Origin: Brevundimonas sp. UBA4553
GTDB lineage: Bacteria; Pseudomonadota; Alphaproteobacteria; Caulobacterales; Caulobacteraceae
Direction: 5' to 3'
DNA length: 64,000 nt
Assembly (NCBI RefSeq): GCF_002387245.1
Contig: NZ_DGLD01000003.1
Span: forward strand, 1-64,000
The notes under the pieces are model-generated. The model was not told the DNA's origin, searched no databases, and saw nothing but the letters and a program-made list of their open reading frames with translations. The number at the start of each line of letters is the position of its first letter. The stretch's first letter is position 1. A program made the position numbers and the translations under genes. Positions 57,916-64,000 of the stretch are shown piece by piece.

Positions 57916-58902
57916 ATGCACGTGGACCTGCATCGACGTGGTTTACTGATCATGGGGGCGGCGGCCCCGGCCCTGGCGGCGGCCCTGCCTGCAAGCGCCA
58001 GAACCCAGACCGTCGCGCCGCCCGATCCGACCGAGGTGGTCCGCCTGTGGCCGAACGGGGCGCCGGGCGGGGAGGGGGTGACGGTGGTTCCCGTCGTGCC
58101 CGAGCGTTCGACCGACCCCGCCTATCGCGACCGCTACGCCCAATACACCACCGACCCGATCATGACGGTGATGCGGCCCGAACGCCCCAACGGCTCGGCC
58201 ATGCTGCTGATCCCCGGCGGAGGCTACCGCTGGTCCGTGCTGGACAAGGAGGGCTTCGACGTCGCCCGTGTCTTCGCCGCCAGCGGCACGACCTGTTTCA
58301 TCCTGCGCTACCGCCTGCCCGCCGACGGCTGGACGGCGGGCGCTGACGCGCCCTTACAGGACGTGCAGCGGGCTATTCGCCTGATCCGCAGCGGCGCGGC
58401 CGGGTTCGGCGTGCGGCCGGATCGGATCGCCGTCCTCGGCGCCTCGGCGGGCGGACATCTGGCCGGGCTGGCCAGCGCGCGGACGGACCCGACCTATGCG
58501 CCGGTCGATGCGGCGGACGCCGTATCGCTGCGGCCGGACCTGACCGTGCTGATGTATCCGGTGGCCACAATGGCGGACCCGCACGTCCACGCGGGGTCAC
58601 GGACCCATCTGCTGGGCGAGGCGCCGAGCCAGGCGCGCATCGCCGCCTATTCGCTGGAGCAGATGAACTGGACGGGCGGGGCGCCGGTCTTCCTGGTGCA
58701 CGCCATGGACGACGCCTCGGTGCCAGTCGAGAACAGCCTGATGCTCCTGACGACGCTGAAGGCGGCGGGGGTCAAGGCCGAGGCTCACCTGTTCCAGGAG
58801 GGCGGGCATGGCTTTGGTATTCGGTTGATCCAGGGGCGGCCCGCTCAGGTCTGGCCTGAACTGGCGCGCGCCTGGGCCGCGCGGTTGGACTTCCCGCTCT
58901 AG
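57916..58902 (+). CDS. Secreted alpha/beta hydrolase (acetylesterase-like)
   Basis: A 328-residue hydrolase. A Tat-like signal (HRRGLLIMGAAAPALAAALPASA) is followed by the oxyanion motif LLIPGGGYRW, the nucleophile Ser in GASAGGHLAG, an acidic residue in HAMDDASVP and the catalytic His in EGGHGFG. The fold matches small carbohydrate esterases of the acetylxylan/BD-FAE type. In this pectin locus it probably removes acetyl groups from pectin. Its stop overlaps the end of the convergent esterase gene. Confidence 0.8.
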   Translation: MHVDLHRRGLLIMGAAAPALAAALPASARTQTVAPPDPTEVVRLWPNGAPGGEGVTVVPVVPERSTDPAYRDRYAQYTTDPIMTVMRPERPNGSAMLLIPGGGYRWSVLDKEGFDVARVFAASGTTCFILRYRLPADGWTAGADAPLQDVQRAIRLIRSGAAGFGVRPDRIAVLGASAGGHLAGLASARTDPTYAPVDAADAVSLRPDLTVLMYPVATMADPHVHAGSRTHLLGEAPSQARIAAYSLEQMNWTGGAPVFLVHAMDDASVPVENSLMLLTTLKAAGVKAEAHLFQEGGHGFGIRLIQGRPAQVWPELARAWAARLDFPL

Positions 58903-60461
58903 GTTCCCGGCTGGACGTAGGGGATGGCCGAGAAGAAGGTCCGCTCGTCGCCGCGCGGGTCATTGGCCATCCGGGGCGCGACGTCGAACAGCAGGGTCTG
59001 GCGGGTCGGCAGATCGTAGCGGTCCCAGCGGGGCAGGCCCGCGTGATTGGGATCGCCGTGACGGGCCAGGGCGATGAAGGCGTCGCTCATCCGATCCGCC
59101 ACGCCTTGCGCGCCCGGTCCCCTGGTGCGCGATCCGGAGGCCTGCACGTTGTCGAACACCAGGGGGATGTCGGCGGTGTGAAAGGCGCCCTTGCGGCCCG
59201 AGGCGGTCTCGCCGGGGAAGTCCAGTTGATAGACCCAAGCGGGGGCTCCGGCCCTGGCACGCTCCTCGGCCTCGATCACCGCGCCGCGCCATGAACGACC
59301 GGCGGTGGTGGCGGCGATCAGGACCTGATCCGGCGACCAGTCGGGATGCATCCGGCGGTAGCCCGCGATCACCGCTTCGGGCGTGATGTCGATGCGCATG
59401 ACGCCGGGCGACAGCCGCGCGGGCAGCGTGTCCCAGGTGAGGCCGAGGTTCTTCGGATCATTGCCCATGAAGCCGAGGGTTTCCTCGCGCGTATTGCCGA
59501 TGATCATGGGGATGGTCAGGCCCTGCGGTGCAGCGTCGGGATAGAAGGGGTGACGCGGCAGGCTGCGGAAATCCAGCACCGGCCCGAAGTAGAGGCCGCC
59601 GTATCCGAGAATGGGGTCCTCCACGCCCTGAGCCTCCAGCAGGCGCTCGAGGGGCAGGCTGGCCGCCTCGTGGGCGCGATCGGGCGTCAGGCCGAGGGCT
59701 TTGAGCCACGTGGTCGCGCGCGTGGTGGCGTTGATGGGCCCGGAGGCCGTGACCTGCTGGCCGCTCATGGTCGCGGCGCGATGGAACAGGCCCGCGGCGG
59801 CGGGGGTGGCCATCAGGGTGGCGATCTTGGCCCCGCCGCCTGACTGGCCGAAGACCATGACGCGCGCGGGATCGCCGCCGAAGGTCGCGATGTTGTCGCG
59901 CACCCAGCGCAGGGCCAGGATCAGGTCCAGTTGGCCGAGGTTGCCGGAGTCGTCGAACCCGGGCGCCAGCCGCGCCAGGTAGGCGTAGCCGAGGGCGTTC
60001 AGGCGGTGGTTCAGCGTCACCACCACCACGTCGCCGCGTGTCGCCAACCGGGCGCCGTCATAGAGCGGATCCGAGCCTGACCCGCTCGAATAGGCCCCGC
60101 CGTGGATATAGACCATGACCGGCCGGCGACCGTTGTCGACACCTGGCGTCCACACATTGAGGAACAGGCAGTCTTCGCTCTGTTTCGGTTCTCCGCCACG
60201 CTGCGGGCTGGCGGCGCCATAGTCGAAAGCCGGAACTGGATCGCGCCAGGGCGTCGGCGGCTCGGGCGGCTGAAACCGGCGAGGCGGCGCGCCGTAGCGC
60301 AGGCCCTTGAAGACGTTGATTCCGTCCTGACGACGCCCCACCACCGGCCCCGCCGTGGTGACGGCGCGCGGGTCGTTCGGGCGGGCGTGGCTGGCGCCTG
60401 CGGTCGCCGTAGCGGCGAGACCGGCGAGCAAGGCGGCTCGTCTCGACATCATCATGATCAC
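58899..60461 (-). CDS. Type-B carboxylesterase
   Basis: A 520-residue esterase. A Tat-like signal (SRRAALLAGLAATATAGASHA) is followed by GLRYGAPPRRFQPP, SEDCLFLNVWTP, VMVYIHGGAYSSGSGSD (oxyanion hole) and the nucleophile elbow VFGQSGGGAKI. The usual elbow is GESAGG; a GQSGGG variant is found in some bacterial members. A His in LARHGDPNHAGLPRW completes the core. The start has three Met codons close together. A LacI-type operator just upstream puts it in the pectin regulon, so it may remove methyl or acetyl esters from pectin or rhamnogalacturonan. Confidence 0.83.
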   Translation of the reverse strand: MIMMMSRRAALLAGLAATATAGASHARPNDPRAVTTAGPVVGRRQDGINVFKGLRYGAPPRRFQPPEPPTPWRDPVPAFDYGAASPQRGGEPKQSEDCLFLNVWTPGVDNGRRPVMVYIHGGAYSSGSGSDPLYDGARLATRGDVVVVTLNHRLNALGYAYLARLAPGFDDSGNLGQLDLILALRWVRDNIATFGGDPARVMVFGQSGGGAKIATLMATPAAAGLFHRAATMSGQQVTASGPINATTRATTWLKALGLTPDRAHEAASLPLERLLEAQGVEDPILGYGGLYFGPVLDFRSLPRHPFYPDAAPQGLTIPMIIGNTREETLGFMGNDPKNLGLTWDTLPARLSPGVMRIDITPEAVIAGYRRMHPDWSPDQVLIAATTAGRSWRGAVIEAEERARAGAPAWVYQLDFPGETASGRKGAFHTADIPLVFDNVQASGSRTRGPGAQGVADRMSDAFIALARHGDPNHAGLPRWDRYDLPTRQTLLFDVAPRMANDPRGDERTFFSAIPYVQPGT

Positions 60462-60466
60462 CCCGC

Positions 60467-60484
60467 CAAAGAAACCGGTGTCAT
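60467..60484. promoter_or_regulatory. LacI-type operator, copy 6
   Basis: AAAGAAACC/GGTGTCATG, six bases upstream of the carboxylesterase start, where a bound repressor would block initiation. Confidence 0.75.
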
Positions 60485-60620
60485 GACTGTATCAGCCCTT
60501 TTGGCCGGGGCTACAGGCTTGGTGGAAGGACGGCGTTCGCAAACCTGTCCAATCTGTAACTTGTCGAGGGGGCAAGTCAGCCGTCAGTGTGAAGTGTCTT
60601 TTACACATGCGGGGCGCGCC

Positions 60621-61511
60621 ATGCTGACGATCAACAATCTGGTCCATGTTTACGGCAACGGAACACGGGCGCTGGACGACGTCAGCCTGACGATCCCGAC
60701 CGGGATGTTCGGCCTGCTGGGCCCGAACGGGGCGGGCAAGTCGACGCTGATGCGGACGATCGCCACTCTGCAGACCCCGACCTCGGGCGAGATCTGCTTC
60801 GGCGACATCGACGTGATCCGCCAGCCTGAGCTGCTGCGGCGCACCCTAGGCTATCTGCCGCAGGACTTCGGCGTCTATCCGCGCGTTTCGGCCTACGACA
60901 TGCTGGATCACATGGCGGTGCTGAAGGGCGTCGCCGACGGCAAGGAGCGCAAGCAGACGGTCGAGGCCCTGCTGAACCAGGTCAATCTGTGGAACGTGCG
61001 CAAGAAGGCCCTGGCCGGGTTCTCGGGCGGGATGCGCCAGCGCTTCGGCATCGCCCAGGCCCTGATCGGCAATCCGCGCCTGATCATCGTCGATGAGCCC
61101 ACCGCCGGTCTGGACCCGGAAGAACGCAACCGCTTCCTCAACCTGCTGGCCGAGATCGGCGAGAACGTGGTGGTCATCCTGTCGACCCACATCGTCGAGG
61201 ACGTGGCCGACCTGTGCCCGCGCATGGCGGTGCTGGCGGGCGGCAAGATCCAGCTGGAAGGCGCGCCGCTGGAGCTGATGAAGCAGATGTCGGGGCGTGT
61301 GTGGAAGAAGGCCATCGCCAAGGAGGCGCTGCCGGAACACCGTGCGCGTTTCGAGGTGATCTCGACGCGCCTGTTCGCGGGACAGACGGTGATCCACGTC
61401 CTGGCCGACGCCAAGCCGGGCGAGGGTTTCGAGCCCGCTTCGGGGGGCCTGGAGGACGTCTACTTCTCGACGCTGGCCGCCTCGCGCCGTCCCGCCGCTC
61501 AAGCCGCCTGA
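60621..61511 (+). CDS. ABC transporter ATP-binding protein
   Basis: A 296-residue ATPase with Walker A (GPNGAGKST), a Q-loop (GYLPQDFGVYP), the signature FSGGMRQRFGIA, Walker B (LIIVDEPTAGLDPEE) and a switch His (STHIVED). The C-terminal tail, about 80 residues after the nucleotide-binding core, is longer than usual. I chose the ATG at 60621; the frame is open upstream to 60102 only as an antisense shadow of the esterase gene. It pairs with the adjacent permease (10 bp gap). This ATPase-permease pair resembles exporters joined to M1-peptidase-like domains. Confidence 0.9.
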   Translation: MLTINNLVHVYGNGTRALDDVSLTIPTGMFGLLGPNGAGKSTLMRTIATLQTPTSGEICFGDIDVIRQPELLRRTLGYLPQDFGVYPRVSAYDMLDHMAVLKGVADGKERKQTVEALLNQVNLWNVRKKALAGFSGGMRQRFGIAQALIGNPRLIIVDEPTAGLDPEERNRFLNLLAEIGENVVVILSTHIVEDVADLCPRMAVLAGGKIQLEGAPLELMKQMSGRVWKKAIAKEALPEHRARFEVISTRLFAGQTVIHVLADAKPGEGFEPASGGLEDVYFSTLAASRRPAAQAA

Positions 61512-61521
61512 GGCCCGGATC

Positions 61522-64000
61522 ATGTTCGGGAAAGTCGCGGCCTTCGAGTTCCGCTATCAGCTTCGCCAGCCCGCCTTCTGGGTCATCTCCATCCTGTTCT
61601 TCCTGCTGAGCTTCGGCCTGATCGCCCAGCCGAACGTCAGCTTCAACGCCGGCGGGAACGTCTACAAGAACGCGCCCTATGCGATCGCGCAGGCGCATCT
61701 GGCCTTCAATCTGTTCTTCATGCTGGCGACGACGGCCATTGTCGCCAATGTCGTCGTTCGCGACGTGTCGACCGGCTTCGGACCCATGGTCCAGGCCAGC
61801 CGGCTGTCGAAATTCGACTATCTTTACGGACGCTTCCTCGGCGCCTTCGCCGTGGTGGCCCTGGCTTTCCTGTCGGTGGCGCTGGGCATCCTGATCGGCT
61901 CGCTGATGCCGTGGGTGGACAAGGAGACGGTCGGGCCGTTCCGTCCGCTGGACTACCTCTACAGCTTCGTCGTCATGGGGCTGCCCGGGCTGCTGTTCAC
62001 CTCGGCGATCTTCTTCACCCTGGCGACGGTCACGCGCTCCATGATGGCGACCTATGTCGGCGTGGTGGGGGTATTCATCCTCTACATGACCACAACCACG
62101 GTGTTCGGCTCCAAGCCGGAACTGGAGACGGTGGTGGCCTGGCTGGAGCCCTTCGGCGCCGGCGCCTATGGTCTGGTGACCCGATACTGGACGGCGACCG
62201 AGCGCAACACCATCAACGCGCCGCTGGTGGGCATCCTGCTGGGCAACAAGCTGCTGTGGCTGGGCGTCAGCCTGGCCTTCCTGGCCGCGGCCTTCCCGTT
62301 GTACCGGCCGTCGCCACGCGGGTCGAAGCTGCGCAAGCAGGAGAAGCTGAAGGCCCTGGCCGAGACCGCGCCCGACGCCAGCGCACCGGTCGCCCCCCTG
62401 GCCGCGCCGTCCTACGGCTTCAAGGCCGGCTGGACGCAACTGATCTCGCGCACCGTCTTCGAGATGAAGACGGTGTTCAAGAGCCCGGCCTATTTCGTCA
62501 TGCTGGCTCTGGGCTTCGCCTTCGGCATCGCCGTCCTGCTGTTCGCGGGCGAGATGTACGGGGCGCCAGTGCTGCCGGTGACGCGCGTGGTGATCGAGAC
62601 CCTGGGCGGCTCGTTCGGCCTGATCGTCATGATCATCTCGATCTACTACTCTGGCGAGCTGGTCTGGCGTGACCGCGAGCGCCGCACGCACGAGATCATC
62701 GATTCCACCGCCACGCCGGACTGGACCTTCCTGCTGCCCAAGACGCTGGCGCTGATCCTGGTGCTGGTTTCCACCCTGATGGCGGCCTCGGTGGCCGGAA
62801 TGATCGTGCAGACGATCAAGGGCTACACCGACTTCGAGATCGGCAAATACCTGTTCTGGTACGTCGTGCCCCAGTCGATCAGCTTCGCGCTGATCGCCGT
62901 GCTGGCCATCTTCGTGCAGTCGCTGTCGCCGAACAAGTTCGTCGGCTGGGCCATCATGGTGGTCTATCTGATCTCGACCATTGTCTTGTCGGGCATGGGC
63001 TTCGACCACGTCCTCTACCGCTATGGTTCGGGGACCGGGATGCCGCTGTCGGACATGAACGGTCTGGGCAAGTTCGCCGGCTACGCCGCCTGGATGCAGG
63101 CCTATTGGTCGGCCTTCGCCGTTGTCCTGCTGGTCCTGTCCTATGGACTGTGGCGTCGGGGGGCGGAGACGCGTTTCCTGCCGCGCCTGAAGCGCCTGCC
63201 GCGTCGTCTGATGGGGCCGGCCGGCGTGATCGGCGGTGTCGCCCTGACCGCCTTCGTCGCCCTGGGGGTCTACGCCTTCATCAACACCAACGTCTGGAAC
63301 GAATACCGCACCCGCGATCAGCGCGAGCAACTGATGGCGGACTATGAGAAGACCCTGCTGAAGTACGAGAAGACGCCGCAGCCCTCGATCACCGACGTCA
63401 AGCTGGACCTGGACCTCTATCCGCACCAGCCGCGTCTGACGACCAAGGGAACCTACGTCATCGAGAACCGCACAGGGGCGCCGCTGAGCGAGGTGCACCT
63501 GCGCTGGAGCGATGACCTGAAGATCGCTCGCCTGGACGTTCAGGGCGCGACGGTGGCGCGTGAGTGGCCCGAGTTCGAGTATCGCATCTATCGTTTCGCG
63601 ACGCCGATGCAGCCGGGCGAGAAGCGCGCCATCGCCTTTGAAACCGTGCTGGAGCAGCGCGGCTTCAAGAACAGCGGCGACACGACGCGGATCGTCGACA
63701 ACGGCACCTTCGTCAACAACGGCGAGTTCGGCCTGACCATCGGCATGGGCCGCGACGGCCTGCTGTCCGACCGGGCCAAGCGCCGCAAGTATGGCCTGCC
63801 GGCCGAGTTGCGCATGGCCAAGCTGGAGGATGAAGGCGCGCGGGGGCAGAACTATATCGGGGCTGACTGGGTCAACGCCGACATCACCGTGACCACGGTG
63901 GCCGATCAGACGCCGATCGCGCCGGGCTACAAGGTGTCGGACGTGACGAAGGACGGCCGCCGCACGGCCCGGTTCGTCACCGAAGCGCCGGTGCTGAACT
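61522..64000 (+). CDS. ABC permease with M1-aminopeptidase-like C-terminal part (partial)
   Basis: The frame from the ATG at 61522 is open to the window end (826 codons, no stop). Residues 1-270 form one ABC-2-type permease half (FEFRYQLRQPAFWVISILFFLLS, six or so helices), and about 295-580 a second half (FEMKTVFKSPAYFVMLALGFAFG, GELVWRDRERRTHEIIDSTATPDW). After another helix near 565-590 comes a large extracytoplasmic part (SITDVKLDLDLYPHQPRLTTKGTYVIENRTG), which is how the M1-peptidase N-terminal domain begins. The zinc motif HExxH would lie beyond 64000. Substrate unknown. Confidence 0.85.
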   Translation, partial: MFGKVAAFEFRYQLRQPAFWVISILFFLLSFGLIAQPNVSFNAGGNVYKNAPYAIAQAHLAFNLFFMLATTAIVANVVVRDVSTGFGPMVQASRLSKFDYLYGRFLGAFAVVALAFLSVALGILIGSLMPWVDKETVGPFRPLDYLYSFVVMGLPGLLFTSAIFFTLATVTRSMMATYVGVVGVFILYMTTTTVFGSKPELETVVAWLEPFGAGAYGLVTRYWTATERNTINAPLVGILLGNKLLWLGVSLAFLAAAFPLYRPSPRGSKLRKQEKLKALAETAPDASAPVAPLAAPSYGFKAGWTQLISRTVFEMKTVFKSPAYFVMLALGFAFGIAVLLFAGEMYGAPVLPVTRVVIETLGGSFGLIVMIISIYYSGELVWRDRERRTHEIIDSTATPDWTFLLPKTLALILVLVSTLMAASVAGMIVQTIKGYTDFEIGKYLFWYVVPQSISFALIAVLAIFVQSLSPNKFVGWAIMVVYLISTIVLSGMGFDHVLYRYGSGTGMPLSDMNGLGKFAGYAAWMQAYWSAFAVVLLVLSYGLWRRGAETRFLPRLKRLPRRLMGPAGVIGGVALTAFVALGVYAFINTNVWNEYRTRDQREQLMADYEKTLLKYEKTPQPSITDVKLDLDLYPHQPRLTTKGTYVIENRTGAPLSEVHLRWSDDLKIARLDVQGATVAREWPEFEYRIYRFATPMQPGEKRAIAFETVLEQRGFKNSGDTTRIVDNGTFVNNGEFGLTIGMGRDGLLSDRAKRRKYGLPAELRMAKLEDEGARGQNYIGADWVNADITVTTVADQTPIAPGYKVSDVTKDGRRTARFVTEAPVLN

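Noticed and set aside
61174..63498. Minus-strand open frame of 774 codons
   Set aside because: Antisense to the ABC ATPase and permease genes, whose motifs are clear; composition is of the shadow type.

Overview
The window is GC-rich, gene-dense chromosomal DNA from an alphaproteobacterium. It most resembles a Caulobacterales organism of the Brevundimonas/Caulobacter kind: many TonB-dependent receptors, a LacI-controlled pectin locus, HWE-type kinases, and B12-linked methionine metabolism with MesX/MesD. This assignment is inferred from gene content only.

Layout. 0-0.45 kb: the 3' end of a tRNA gene, its terminator, and decayed recombinase and LysR fragments, which look like the scar of an integrated element. 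0.5-3.3 kb: zinc uptake (MerC-like protein and a His-rich ZnuD-type receptor with a Zur-like box). 3.3-4.65 kb: a small operon of unknown function (HTH protein, methyltransferase-like protein, short ORF). 4.65-8.4 kb: a methionine operon (mesX, mesD, an internally shortened SLC10A7-type transporter, a flavin reductase) behind a SamR-like operator and a cobalamin riboswitch. 8.6-10.7 kb: a siderophore-type receptor behind a palindrome. 10.9-19.6 kb: a complete kdp potassium system (micro-ORF, kdpF, kdpA, kdpB, porin, kdpC, kdpD, kdpE), followed by a fragment of a beta-propeller protein.

20-29 kb: a frameshifted GH3/PA14 glycosidase, a SulP anion transporter, a winged-helix membrane regulator divergent from a membrane protein, a small TonB-like protein and an AsmA protein. 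29-36 kb: a light-sensing cluster of heme oxygenase (makes biliverdin), a large hybrid histidine kinase and a bacteriophytochrome HWE kinase with receiver domain. 36-41 kb: a DUF6880-like protein, a small ORF, an M28 peptidase and cobyric acid synthase.

41-60.5 kb: a pectin/polygalacturonate utilisation locus. It has a TonB receptor for import, a PL10-like pectate lyase, two esterases, an ExuT-like transporter, uxaC, a tagaturonate/fructuronate reductase and uxaA for galacturonate, and kduI, kduD and kdgK for unsaturated uronates, plus an RpiB-like isomerase and an MhpD-family hydratase. Six copies of an AACC/GGTGTCA operator lie in its intergenic regions and probably bind the LacI-family repressor encoded inside the locus. 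Both arms converge on KDG, which KdgK phosphorylates to KDPG; no KDPG aldolase is visible here.

60.6-64 kb: an ABC ATPase and an ABC permease whose extracytoplasmic part resembles M1-aminopeptidase-type proteins and runs off the window end. No rRNA, CRISPR array or intact insertion sequence was seen.
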